Below are positions 1 to 14,200 of a stretch of 64,000 bases of DNA, piece by piece. The DNA is from Odontocerum albicorne (lineage: Eukaryota; Arthropoda; Insecta; Trichoptera; Odontoceridae). The stretch lies in contig OX463849.1 in the NCBI GenBank assembly GCA_949825065.1, positions 28,198,043 through 28,262,042 on the forward strand, given 5' to 3'. Made by a program: the position numbers and the translations under genes. Numbering within the stretch: the first letter of the stretch is position 1; each line of letters starts with the position of its first letter. The notes beneath the pieces are model-generated. The model did no database searches. It had not been told where the DNA came from and saw only the letters and a program-made list of their open reading frames with translations.

Positions 1-50
1 TTTATTTGTATTCCAAAAAAAAGAAAAAGTATATATATATCATGTAAATA

Positions 51-791
51 TTAGGTGTTAACATAAGTTGTGTCCGTTTTTTTCCAATTGACAAATGCAC
101 GCTAAAAGTAAAACAAAATGGTAAATGTTATATGTCATTCGAAAGAAAATTTTCCAGTACTGATATGGTAAAGGAACCTTAGCTTGTGACCATGCGTAGC
201 TTGATGACGCGCGAGCAAATCAGCAAAAATTGTCGAACGTTAATTTTTGTTGTTTTCACTCAAAACATGTGGAACCCAAGCGTCGAACTTCTGGACTTTT
301 CCCATTGATTTAAGATGACGATATACAGTCATGTGACTACAATTCATCTGTTCAGCCAATTCTACAGTGGTTTGAAGGGGATCTTCATGAATGATATAGT
401 TTAAGCGGTTCTCATCAAAGTTCACTGGTCGTCCGGAACATTCCATGTCTTTCAGGTCGAAATTACCGTCTTTGAAACCCAAAAACCATCAACGAGCAGT
501 CCTTTCATTCATAGCATCTTCACCGTACACTTCGCAAATATCGCGAGCAGCTTTAGCAACTTTATTCCCTCGATTAAACGCGATCAGAAGGAAGTGTCGA
601 AAATTTGTCTACTTGAGATTCCATTTTGAAGGTTTGTAATCAAATAAAATAATATATGTAACGTAAAAGCAAACACAATATTTCGTAGAGCAGAAAATTT
701 TCTTTCGAATGACGTATAACATTTACCGTTTTACTTTTGGTGCTCATTTTTAAATTGGAAAAAAACGGACACAACTTATGTTAACACCCAA
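51..791 (-). mobile_element. internally deleted mariner with ~100-bp inverted ends (family A, copy 1)
   Basis: Begins TTAGGTGTTAACATAAGTTG and ends with its inverse; both ends are flanked by TA. The two ends match for about 100 bp, far longer than the usual ~30 bp of mariner. Minus-strand pieces of a mariner transposase N-terminus remain (NFDLKDMECSGRP; ELAEQMNCSHMTVYRHLKS, the helix-turn-helix). Total length 741 bp; the catalytic domain is absent. Confidence 0.85.
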
Positions 792-1097
792 TACATTAAA
801 ATATGAATAGCTTAAGTGGATTTTAATCAAAAATTTTGTAAACTTTTTTCATTTAATCTCTTAAATAGCTTGATAATTAATATTGATGACTTCAAGTGAC
901 ACATTCCTTACCACTTTGACTACTGAGCCCAAAGAATGGTGTTAAGCAGGGGCGCGCCCAATCTTTTTGAGGTGTGTGCTAAAACCGATATTGGGTAAAC
1001 GTCGGACCGCATGTGTATTTTATTTAATTATCAAAATTTAAGTGCCTGAAAACAAGGTAATGTGCTCCAAATGTTGCTCTAAAGTACTACTAACGCA

Positions 1098-1171
1098 ACC
1101 AACAAAAAACTTAGGATTCGAACCAAAGATCCTTGGTTTGTGAGTCAAATGTCTAAACGACTGAACTATGG
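1098..1171 (-). repeat. tRNA-derived SINE head
   Basis: On the minus strand TAGTTCAGTCGTTTAGAC resembles a polymerase III A box and GGTTCGAATCC is a perfect B box at tRNA spacing. The anticodon arm does not fold as a functional tRNA. Confidence 0.55.
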
Positions 1172-1189
1172 TGGGAGTTCTAAGTGATC

Positions 1190-1655
1190 CGAAAATGCCA
1201 GTAAAGTTTAAAGGAAAAGTATACCAAATGATTGTCAGACCCGCACTCCTCTATAGCTCCGAATGCTGGACGATGTATAACTCTTACTCTAGAAACTGCT
1301 GAAATGCGCATGCTAAGATGGTCAGCTGGTGTGTCCCTAAGAGACAAAATAAAAAGCTCACGCATTCATGGAAGCCTAGGTGTTACAGACATCAACAGCA
1401 AGATGGAGGAGAGGCGGATGGATTGAGATGGTATGGGCACGTTGGATGCAGAGCACCCAATCACATTGTGAACCAGGCAATCTCCATAGATCTTCCTCGA
1501 ATAATAACCAGAGGAAGACCAAAGAATTCGTGGGTGGTGCAAAAAGATAACCTGATGTTGAGGCACGGCCTGGGGGACGTAGTCCGGGACAGAAGAGCAT
1601 ACAACCTGAGGACGAGGAGAGCTGACCCCAACAGTCTTCGCATACAATGAATTGG
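1190..1655 (+). pseudogene. non-LTR retrotransposon ORF2 tail (RTE-like), degenerate
   Basis: Shifted-frame translation shows a LINE carboxyl-terminal pattern: MRMLRWSAGVSLRDKIKSSR, then GSLGVTDINSKMEE, LRWYGHV and ITRGRPKNSW. Several frame changes and no upstream reverse transcriptase. Ends near 1650. Confidence 0.75.
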
Positions 1656-2033
1656 GATGGAGCCAAGGAGAAGAAGTAAAAAATAAATGTTTCCATGTTG
1701 TTTTTTTTTTAATTTTTGTCTATACACATAGTATTACATTAATATCATTTTGAGTCACATTTAAATAAGATTTTAATATTTTGATATAAATCTTTTTCGT
1801 GTCAGAAATCTAGTGTGCGGCAATTACTAAATACCTATGTTTTATTATTATTTCTTAATGTTTTATATAAATACCTCACAGGCCTCATAAAACACTGGCA
1901 ACACCCAGGTTGGCCATGTCTGGTGTAGAGTCAATGCTGTTTGAGAACAAAAGTATTTTCTCATAAATCTTGCCGAGGTATATATGGTACTTGAAGAACC
2001 AAAAATTAATCCCAACAAAAATACTGTACTTAC

Positions 2034-2235
2034 CTCTCAAATAGGAGATATCCCCATTTCTCTCCAGATAGATTTGCGCCTCGACAAAGAGCGTATCAAA
2101 ACGATTGAGGAAGAAATCCCAGGTGAGGATCTTGCGGTCGCTGAGAGAGTTGTGCAGCTGGTAAAGTGACTGCAGCACCATAGGCCTGTCTACAATCACC
2201 AGGTCGAACTGTGACTCCAGGCACATTATCAGACT
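2034..2235 (-). CDS. unc79: unc79 exon 16 (last exon seen)
   Basis: 202 nt, phase 0 in and phase 1 out, acceptor GTGTGCAG, donor GTAAGT. Encodes SLIMCLESQFDLVIVDRPMV, LQSLYQLHNSLSDRKILTWD and FFLNRFDTLFVEAQIYLERN. The next exon should lie beyond position 1. Confidence 0.95.
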
Positions 2236-5200
2236 CTGCACACAAAATACTCATCAAATTATCATAACCACCGAGTATACCATCACTGGCATGAGAAAGT
2301 AACTATTATTGATGACATTTATAATAATAAAGTAAATATTGTCATTTTTATAATAAAGTAAATATAACGTATCAATCAACAATTCCCGTGACTAACCAAC
2401 AGATGGCACCTCTAATAACAAATCCATTTTCAGTTAGTACCAGCCTTTACAAGTTACGTATCAAACTTTCATGACATTCCGACATTGTGTGATTGAGTTA
2501 CAGTGGTTTTAGTGACGCTACTTTTGCTATTTTCAAAACAATGGAAAAAAACGAATTTCATGTGTTGATAAAACATTACTTTTTAATGGGAAAAAATACC
2601 TTTCAAACTCAGCGATGGTTTGAAAAGTGTTATTCGGGCTCTGCCCCGTCGAAAACAACCATTTGTCGGTGGTATGCTGATTTCAAATGCGGTCGTACAG
2701 ACACAAATGATGCTGAACGCTCTGGTCGTCCAAATGAGGTTGTTACACCAGAAAACATTAAAAAAAAACTCAAAATCGTGATGGAAAATCGCAAAGTAAA
2801 GTTGCGTGAGATAGCTGACATCCTTAAGATATCATTTGGTTGTGTTTACACTATTTTGCATGAACATTTGGTCATGAAAAAGCGTTTTTCGAAATGGGTT
2901 TGTTTGTTTGCTCGTTGCCACGTTTGCTCACAATGGAACAGAAAAAACAACGCATCGATGATTTAGAGCGCTGTTTGGCACTGTTTACGCGAAATAAACA
3001 GGAGTTTTTGCGTCGGTATGTGACAATGGATGAAACTTGGATCCACCACTGTACTCTGGAATCAAATCAGCAGTCAGCTGAGTGGAGAGCAGCCGGTGAA
3101 AGTCGTCCAAAGCGACCAAAAACTCAACAGTCGACCGGGAAGGTTATGGCCTCCGTATTTTGGGATGCGCATGGTATAATATTCATCGATCACCTTGAAA
3201 AGGGAAAAACCATCAATATCGAATATTAACATAAAGTCAGCATTTGAACGTTAATCAATTTCTGCCAGCTTTATTTATTTATTTAACACTTTTATTGCAA
3301 ATACAATCTGGCGGGCTTATTGCCAGGCGGCAATGTCTTCCAACCAACCAGACAAAAGTAAATGAAGCTAGTTTCGTGGTTGCATAAATCATTCAAATGA
3401 CTATCCATCCTCACAAAATCCATAAACATACACGTGAGCACATGCCCACGAATCCCACAAAGACGGACAATCACCCGAACATTATTTTTCATATAAATTG
3501 AGATATCATCAATCAAAAGGAAAGGAAGAGATGGTGGAGAGGAAATGAAAAGAAATATCAGGAATGAAACACGTTATTTTATTGAGTAGAAATTAAGAGT
3601 TTTTTCAATCGCTTCTTAAAGCATGCCAAGGACGGAGCGAGTCTTTTATTGGTTTGTAACTGATTCCAGAGTCACTGCATGGACAGTACGACGTAAAAAA
3701 AGAGGAGCGGTGAACTGGAAAGGCCAGCTTTGCCCTTCTTTTGAAAGAAACTCGATAATAGTGCGATATTCAATTTTTAACATTTCAGAATATCACAAAA
3801 TAATACATCTCCTATTGGCTCTGGGGTTGAGGTATACAATTTTTACTGTAATATTGCATCGTGCAATGGGTCTGGCATTTTCTTCTTTATTTTATTTATC
3901 CCGGAGACTGTAGTTGGTCTCCAGATTTATAAGTCAAAATCTTCAAGAACTGACACTTCACTGTACATTGATGATGCAACGTCAGAATTCTCGCATATTT
4001 TCATTGTTTCAATTTGTCCATGTTAGAAAACAAGAATTCTAAATTTTGAGTCTATTGTTTAAAGGTTTTAAGGGTTAAATTATTCACAAAAATATTAAGT
4101 AGATGCCAGTTATACGTCCTTTTTTGTAAGAGGTATTGATCACGTAAAAACACGGGACTGGGATTCAAGGCAAATCTAGTTAATCACGTAAAAACACGGG
4201 ACTGGGATTCAAGGCAAATGTAGTTTATTACGTAAAAACACTGGATTGGGATTCAAGGCAAATCTAGTTTATCACGTTAAAACATGGAGTCGAGATACAG
4301 TGTTCAAAATATTGAAATATACTATAGTAACATATTGTAAGAGATTATCATAGAACTGAATTTTATTCACGTTGACTGTGTTCCAAAGTATATCAGTTAG
4401 CAGAAAACTGTACCCTGTGGAAGGAAGTTTTGCTTCACATATTAGCTGATATCTCACCTTGATAGCATGGTCATGAATGGTTCCCAGGTAGAGCGTGGCC
4501 CTTTGAACGACATATACATTAGGATCGTCCATGCTGGATATGAGGTAGCAAAAGGCTGTGGCCAGGGCTGTCTGCAGTGGGAGAAAGTTTTTCAATGGAG
4601 TCGAATCCATAAATCTGTATAAAAAACATATATTAATTTCAGATCTCATATTTTAAACATGTATTGTACAATAATTAATTCAATATTAACAAATTAGAAT
4701 AAAAAAATGACTCGTTGATTGCTCGAATGAGTGACAACAGTTTTTTTTTTCAGGAAAGAAAGGATAGCAACCAATGGCGCTAATAACAAGGGTTGACCCA
4801 AGGGTGCTGTTGGCGCTCTTTAAGCCATTTAAATTCCGAATTCTAAATTTTAATATTTGGGTAATAGATATAGTAGATTGCCAATTATTCGTGGTAATTG
4901 GGAACACTCGAGCCCGGATAATTGAAAAACACGGTTAATCCAAATTAAGTTTAACATTTTAAGATTTGAAATGCTAGATAAAGTTTGTTACACAAGATGA
5001 GTACATGAACGAGCTTTTTCAATGTTTGAAAGACATGAACGATAAACGCCGATATCATACCGCGGATATTATTAGGTGTACAAATAAGTTTCCGCCGTTT
5101 TTTTATAAAAAAAAAAATGGGCATTTATTGTGAAAGAACGGAACCTCATGTTTTATTCGAAGTAGTACCCATCGCTTGCCACTACTTTTCCCCATCTTTC

Positions 5201-8200
5201 TGTCAGCATACGAATACCGCGTCAGTCATCATCATCATCTTTTGAGGCTATCCACGAATCGACTCAATTTTTGGTATCTTCATATGATGTGAAGTGCTGC
5301 TCAGACAGGCCATGCGTCATCGATCAAAACAAGTGGTAATCAGAAGGAGCAATGTCTGGTGAATACAGCGGGTGGGGTAAAACTTCTCAATTGAGTGTTT
5401 CCAAATAGGTTTTGACCGGTGCCGCAACATGTGGACTAGCATTATCATGCAGGAGAATAATTTTGTCGTGTCTGGCGTAGTAGTGGGCGCGCTTTTCCTC
5501 GAGTGCTCGACTCAATCTCATCAATTATGTTCGGTAGACAGCCCCAGCAATGGTTTCATTCGGTTTGAGCAACTCATAATACACAACACCAAGCTGATCC
5601 CACCAAATACACAACAAGAGTTTTTTTCCATGAATATTTGGCTTAGCCGTAGATGTTGAAGCATGACCAGGGGATCCCCATGATTTCTTCCTTTTTGGAT
5701 TATCATAATGGATGCATTTTTCATCACCAGTGACTATATGGTGCAGAAAACCCTTTCGTTTATGCCTGGCAAGCAGCATTTCACATGTGGAAAATTGGCA
5801 TTCAAAGTTTCTCCGTGTCAGTTCATATGAATCCCAATTTCTTTGTTTTTGAATCATTCCCAATGATTTCAACCCATGTGAAATTGCTTGTTGAGTCACT
5901 CCTAATGTAAGTGCAAGTTCTTCTTGCGTTTGGCACGAATCTTGATCCAATAATACTTCCAATTCCGTGTCTTCGTACACTTTCGGCCTTCCGCTACGTT
6001 CTTTGTCTTCGATGTCAAATTCACCGTTCTTAAACTTTTGAAACCACTCACGACAACTTCTCTCACTTAAGGCAGCCTCACCATATGCTTCTACAAGCAA
6101 TCGATGCGCCTCAGCTGCAGATTTGTTCAAATTGAAGAAGTAAATCAAAAGTTCCCGCAAATGACGCTTATTCGGCTCAAAACTTGACATTTTCGAACAC
6201 AAAAAAATATGTTATACTGATAAAAATTCACTAATATTTCAAGGTCATGTTGTTGACAGATGTCCAACCTTACGATAATGACATTTTACATCTGACAATT
6301 TTAACCATAACTTACTGGTGGCGCCAACTTTTGTCAAACGGCGGTGACTTATTTGTACACCCAATACATTGGGAAGTCCCGGATCCACATATTTTCGTAT
6401 CGGTGTGGTCTCAGGGAAACACCGCCAGCTTAGTAATGTTAGTCAATGGGTATACTGTAAACCAGGGGTCTCCAAACTACTGCCTGCGAGCCAACACCGG
6501 CCCGCGAGCACCACCAAACCGGCCCTCAGTAGCGGGCCGGATATGCCCGGTATCCGACCTATCATAATTTATTTTGATTACATTGTAAAATTTCCAATAT
6601 AAGTAAATCATACAAAATAATAATCAGATGTTTTTATTTAACGATCAATTAAGAAACACAATAACAGACATACATAATGAAATTGAACATTTTAACTGGA
6701 ATTAATTACATGAGATTTATCCTAAAAACTTACAATAAGTGACCTACGTAGGTAATTTACATAATGAAATTAATTGCGAACGGAGCGGTGTCCACCCCCC
6801 CACCCTGCGCCATATATATATCTCACTCGCCGGCTAGTCCCAATATGAAAATTTCCGCATAATTCAAAACTACAGTATGTTGGTATGATGAGCTAGCTAG
6901 GTCTTGGCCCTTGGGACTTAGTGGAGGAGTCAGTGTGGCCGTTAGACTAAAAAGTTTGGAGACCCCTGCTGTAAACCATAGATTTTATAACAGTTCATTT
7001 CTTTGCTTTATCAAAAATTTGGAAAACTTCTTTTTTGGGATTACTAAAAAAATTGTACTACAGAGGACCACGGTTAATCCAACTCATGAATAATTGAGCC
7101 CTGAAATTCACACAAACAAATTCATCAAGGGCACCAAATTTGCCAAGGGCATCAAAAACCTAGCTTTACCTCGACATGTCAAATACATCTAGTCAAGACA
7201 GTGTACAACCACCTGCTTTAGGAATGTTACAATACTACTAATGAAGACTATGAGAGATGAAAACGAGGTGTGAGGGAGGGATGTGTTGCACCGAGGTACT
7301 GGAGATTTCATCATATCCTTGAGCACAGTGAAAAAGTGACACATATCAATATTTTTTCAACTTAATAACAAGTGTCTTATATTAATTACCTGGTAAGTAT
7401 GGTGACTCTTTCAACAGCCGTGAAGCGCACTCTCCAATCCGTGTGATGGAACTCCTCCTGGATGAGCCTCCAAAAGACATCAGGGCCACCGGTCAGGGTG
7501 ATGCAGTGCAGCAAGATGGGCACTGCCACCTCGCAGATGTGCGAATTCCGGGCGTTGCACACATTCCACAAACTGTCAAACAATAAAATGTCTTCATTTA
7601 TTCTGTATTCATAGATTTATAGTACAACAGAAATAACTCCCCGTTTTGAAAGGTAAATACCAAAGGCATCATAGATATTCTGCAAAATTTTATTTTATAA
7701 TATGAAAGAACAATATTTACCATTTTTTTCCCATTGTTTTAAAAATTTCATCATTCAAATGCCGACCTTCATTTTCTATACATGTCTGAAGTCTTATCCT
7801 GAAGTTCCACATTTACTCTCCTGGTAATTTCTGGTAATATTGCCTTGATTTCGTGTCGGATAGCATTGCTCATAGGGGTGCCGAAGATTGTTTTGTGCCC
7901 AGCTCGCTTTTAATTCATAAATGATAGAATAAATACTAACTCACTTTTAATACATAAATGATAGAATAAATGCTTTGGCATTGGCCAAAACTCGCTTTTA
8001 ATACATAAATGATAGAATAAATGCTTTGGCATTGGCAAAAAAACAATTACGAATTAATTACGAAAAGTCGATTTCGGAACCTATAAAATGGCGAAAAATT
8101 CGAATAACTAATTATTATTGTTGAAATGCAAACAAGTCTCGAAGATGAAAACTACAAGTTTTCGAAACATCAGCATCATTGACCAAACCATGCGATACAC

Positions 8201-11200
8201 TTCAAAAGGCTTTACTGATACGAAAAACTTTACAATTGATATGAAAAACTGAAAGCCTCAAAACATATTCTTCTTCAAGTTCTAAATATTATTTTCACTT
8301 TTTATTTGTTTAGCGCACACTCACTTCCTTATAAGTAGATTTTCTTGACACCAAATAAAAAATCCACGGTGTTCTTTAGCTGCTTTTGTAAAGGCGTCTC
8401 CGTGCAGTACCAGAATGTAGAGGCACTGCAACATATAGTACAGCATGTCCGGCCTGTCAGCTATCGGAAGCTCCTATCAAAATAATAAATTAAAACAATT
8501 TATGGTATAATTCTTTTACTATTGTACTATTTTCATGCAATCAAACAATGATCTACTGTAAACCCTCAAAATTATCCGACCTAATTGCAAATTAAACGGG
8601 GCAGTAAAAAATTCAAAATTATTTTTGAATAATATTTCGAGATGTTATAAAAAAAATTATATTTTTCTGCTCCGATTAATTCGCAAACTGGTTAACGCAA
8701 CCTAGGATAATCGAGGGTCTACTGTATGTGGAGTGGCAAACCATATTTAATCAAGAAGGAAACATGGTATTTATATGATACTTCAAAAATGAAAAAGGTA
8801 AAATATTTACTGGATGTTTTTTTTAAATTATATAATATTTTTCGTTTGATATGTTCACATATTTATTTATGAAATTATTGTGTAATTTTTTGCTTGATTT
8901 AATGCAGCAACATAAGGAATATAGAACTTCATAGTTATTATTTATTAATAAAACATCAAAAGACTGATAACAGTTATAATAGATTTTTTATTATTCTATA
9001 AACATAATATACTCGTATATGAGTTATAACTGAAAAAATATACAGTGACAGTTTAACCATTCCTGTCCTGTGATGTGTAACTAGTAGACATTGCTTCTAA
9101 ACACTTGAATATCTCTATAAATATAATAAATACTGGGTTCAGATTTTAGGTATTTCTCTGTAATACATTTACGCATTGAATGAAAAAATAATATTAATAA
9201 TAATTAGCACTTATCGGCCACATCAGAGATATTTTGTGAAAATCAGGAATAAATTCACCAATTCAATCAAACGTGTGTCAGTGTCTGACGTAGGTATATA
9301 TATTCATTCTAAAAAAACGCTATGGGTGAGGAAGTGACGCTATTCATGTCTCACTCTCACTCTACTTCGGTATATGGGAATGCAAGAAATAGAATTTCAG
9401 TACACTCGCTTCTCTCGCTCAGTAGCCAGCTGGCTTTCGTTCGAGGTGGACGCTTCGTCTGTTTTATGAATGTCGTCCGATGTTTTTTTTCATGTTTTCA
9501 GCAATTAAATTTCAATTATTATCACTTTTGACTTCAAATTTAATTAATTTAAGCGATTGTTTATGAATATTCTTATTTTTACAATTTTAAATCGCTCATT
9601 TTTACATGTGTATTGAACAGCACCGGAACGGGTGGATTTTTTAGCTCAGGAAAGGTTAAAGCAAAAGCACAAATTAAAAAACTATTAAAAAAAATTGCAG
9701 CAAATGCAAATACCAGTTATCAATGACGCCTACATATAATTTCAAACTCTATTTTGAGATATTTGGGTAAATTTAAGATCAAATGGTTTATATGGAATGG
9801 ATATTTTTTAAGACCCATGTTTACTATGAATGCCACTTTTAATTGATTTTTTTACTTACTATTTATGTGAATAATGGATATTTAATTATTCCAATAAACT
9901 GAAAATTTTTTTTTTTGAGGTATATATCATTGATAAACAAATACTAGTACATAACATATGTATATCCATATTTTTTTTATATTTATTTTATGAAATAAAA
10001 ATAATATTCAAACCTGCAAAAGCTGATGGATATACTGCAACTGCTGTGGAAGTTCATCAATTGAGAAGCGGAATTTCCCCACCGAGGTGTGCCAGAAGTT
10101 GGACAGATCATCATCAGGACCTGGCTCCACAGGCTGGTCATTGTCTCCCATGACATTGGCCTTGTTCACTTGAGCAGTCGCTGTGGCAACATCCGTCTCC
10201 GATAACGTCACAGCCCTGGCCACGGCAGAGACCACTTTCTCGGCTGGCATTATGGCAGCCAGGTCCAACTGTTCCGACACCGTCTCAACAGTAGCAGTCA
10301 TTATCTGTTACAAAACAACTATCAAAATACTTGGGAACCTCATCGAACAGTTTCAATGGGAGCGTGCTAGTAATAAACTTATAGAATGCAGATAAAATGT
10401 ATTTGCATCCAACTTTACCATGCAAGATATCTAAGTATTTTTAGTAAACTTTTTAACATTATAATGAAAGTATGAAATCTTTTCAAATACTTGTAACGCA
10501 AGTTATTTTGAATTTACTCACTCAACTCAATTGGAATGAACTCTTCAAAAACTTATAGCAAAGCTGTTCAACAGTACATAACAACCGAGAGGCAAATTCA
10601 AGTGAAAGTAATTCTACTCTGAACATTGAGTAACCGAACACAAAATAACCCGCACTGTTCTTATCTGAAAACACGGCATATTTTCTATGTTTTATATCAA
10701 TTATACATGATATTGTTTGTTTCTATTAAGTATTTATTTAAGATTCAATATAATTTTATGGTGGTGTCTCATTGTATAACCAAAAGAGAAAACACTTCCA
10801 TATTATTTAAAAAAACTATTTTTATGCTTTCAGTGTTATGTATTTTAGTTCATTCGGAAAAAAATGTAGCTAAGGATTATATCTTTTATAATCTTAATTA
10901 TCATATACATGTTCAGTATTGTGGGAAAATTGTAATATTATCTGTGAAAATAAATTTTAATCAAACATACACTTCAGTACTGATACAGATACACATTATC
11001 TAAATTTTATGGAAGGTTAAGACCCCAAAGATTTTGTTTTGATAATATCAATAATAAAAGGATAATGTATATATGTTAGGTCTGTTTAGAGAGCAAATTC
11101 TCTTCAATGGTGCTCTAACTCGCGATTCAAGCCCACTGTTATTGACAGATTAAAAATATTACGAATAAATAAAATAATTTGAGTGTAAGAGTAGGAAGGT

Positions 11201-14200
11201 GTTGACTTTAGCCATTAAATTAGGAATTTCCCCACATCTGCATATTTTTTAATATTATATCACATCTGCATATTTTTTAATATTATATCACATCTGCATA
11301 TTTTTTAATATTATATATTTGCACTTAAATTTAAAAAAAAAACAGAATTTGTTTTTATTCACACAGATAATAATACTTTTAAAGTTTGATTGTGAAGACT
11401 GTGACAGATTGCGTATTGTTAAGTTTTGAATTATGATTTAACAAAACTACATTAGATAATGTATCAAAAAGCTGAACTGTTTCAGAAGAGACTTAGTTTC
11501 AGAAGGGACTTCTGAAAAAATGTTTATGGTATGTTTTAAGAAGATAACTATTTAAAGAAATTATCCACATTATTTTAGAACTGGACACTTCAACCTACAG
11601 CTAACATGCTGACTCAAGACTCAACATTGTTATCATTTACTGATCTATGATATATTTCAAATAGGACTTCCCAAATTACACATGTTTCTAAGCAAACTTA
11701 TGTATACATTAAGTAAGGAGAAATTTTTTAACACTGGAAGTAAATTGTTTAGAAAAGGGGTCATTTTTATTAGGATTAATTAATATTGATAATTAAATCT
11801 GAAATGATTGGTAACTTAAAGATGAAATTGGAGAAATATACATGTTACATTTATTTATTTAGAGACAAAATTTAGGACATCAAATTTACAGCGGTGTAAG
11901 GATCAATTAGGTCATATAATAGACAATTGTAGAGGAAATGGCTTACAATTAGGTCATATAATAGACAATTGTAGAGGAAATTGCTCACAATTAGGTCATA
12001 TAATAGAAAATTGTAGAGGAAATGGCTCACAATTAGGTCATATAATAGACAATTGTAGAGGAAATGGCTGACAAGAAATTTAAAATATGTATTTTTATTA
12101 GCAGTACAATAGAACCGCTGTCATCCAATGAACGTAAGGCTAGAAATCTACTATAATACAACACAGAATTATAATACTACTTATGAACATATGTTTACTA
12201 AATTACAAGGTTATTTTTTTTTGTTATCCTCTAATAAGGCAAATAAATAAATGAGTACATAGTTCAAAAAAGTAGATTCATTATTAAAGTAGCCGAATAT
12301 CTAAGTTCAGGAAATCTGAGTAGGTTCCATTGAACTTTTTACAATTTATTTATTTTAGTTTTATGTAGCAGTTATACCTAGTTAGGCAAATCATAATATT
12401 ATGATGCATGAGCACATATTTTTATATTATTTAACAAAATAAAAATAAATTAAATACAAAAGCAAAGCCAAGTCAAATTTGCCCAGCTATGCAAAGAAAA
12501 TCAATATCAACAGAATATATTTCCAAATAAAATATAAGTACATATAAATTCCAACGCTGCACTGGTAAAAAATTAATATCACGATAATTTGTTATGTTTT
12601 CTTGATGATAAAATAAAAACAATAATTGTTGTATAAAATGTGTTAATATTTGTGTTCGCCAAAATACAGTTAAACACAGGTTCACTTGTTTACTTTCTCA
12701 ATCAATCATGAAGTTTTAGAGATACTTTCATTATACATTTTAATTTCAAATCGTAAAACCAATCTCAAGATTCAGTTTAACGTCCAAATTAAACTCGAAG
12801 TTCTAAATAACTTAGTTGATTCACAATAATAAAAAAAAACTATTTTTACATTTTCCGGTACATACGAGTACGTAACATTTTTAATGACATTTAATAAAAT
12901 TTATGTTTCTTGTTTGTTCATTTTTTTATAGTCTATGCCCCCATGTAAGATACAATTAAATTAGCACTTTAATAATAAATATACAAAGCCTAAACACCAA
13001 TCGATAGCTCCCTTTATTTTAAGTAAATAAATTGCAATAATTTTGGCAATATTTTATTATACTACGTAAAATGAGCAAATTGATAATCTCACGTAAATTA
13101 TAAATCTTAAATTAAAATCCGTTCTAAATAAAAAATTTACATATCTCAAATTTTCATTATTAATTAAGAAATATTATTTTTTAAGAGTGTTTATATTAAA
13201 TATCATGATCTACACACTAAGAATACATGCAAAAAGACACCCATTCCATGAAAACTACACTGTCATAAAAAACATTTCTAACATATCGACTGAATATTTA
13301 CAGCAGAAGAAATATGTCATTAACATAAAGTTATAATTAAAAAGTTTTGAAACATTTATCGTGCATCCAAATCACAGACAGTAGAAGTAGGTATCGATCT
13401 AATACACAGGGAGTCGACTCACATTCTGTTACAGTGCAACCACATTATAACTCCACTTATTGAAAGTAAATTTTATTTAATTGAATTTAATTGAAAATGA
13501 ACACCCATACATGGAAAGATATTTCAGGCATAAAACAAGGCATACTAAAATTAATAACTGAAAAATAATTGTGCTTAAGGTTTGAAATTTGGACAATTAT
13601 TATTATTTAACATGTATTATTAAATAAATCACTTATAAATGTTGAATTTCAAAATAAAAAATTTAAATTTACTTCAAAATTATTATAATATTCAAATCAG
13701 GTTTGTGCACTCTTTTCATACCCTAACTTAAACCTTGCACTTAAGTTTAAAAAATATTATAAATAAAGGTCTGTAGTGGCACAATAAGTACAATATCTAT
13801 GTAAAGTATTGTACATAATTGTTAGAGCGCAGTCACACTGTAACAAGACAAGATATTCTAATCTATGCTATGGTTACATAGAACATTTTACAAACATACT
13901 TGAAGTATCTGTGGAAGCATGAAATAGAACGTATGAAAAACAACATTACAATTAACAATTCGGGATAGATTCCGTTTGTTGCCAAGGAAAGTGACTAGTT
14001 TCATAATAATTGCATAGAAAATTTACAAGAATTATAGCACAAAATATAAACTGATATTGTGACACAAAAATAGTTAATTCAAAGCACACGTATCACGGGA
14101 AAGATGCATGCTAGAACACTCTGTAGCCAGCTTCTTTTATTTAATATAGTTTTTTTATGGAAATCTGTCAAAATTACATATTCTGGTTATAAGGTAACGC

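Noticed and set aside
1098..1171. Functional tRNA gene
   Set aside because: A and B boxes are present, but the anticodon arm does not fold and similar degenerate heads recur in the window. It is a SINE head.
1885..2033. Minus-strand reading frame continuing unc79 exon 16 to 1885
   Set aside because: A GTAAGT donor lies at 2028-2033 and the translation beyond it stops resembling UNC79. The extension is read-through into intron.
5525..6202. Intact host gene derived from a mariner transposase
   Set aside because: The 225-codon frame stops midway and the catalytic remainder lies in shifted frames inside a TA-flanked element.
11905..12072. CRISPR-like array
   Set aside because: Head-to-tail 42-bp units without spacers in eukaryotic intron DNA. 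It is a minisatellite.
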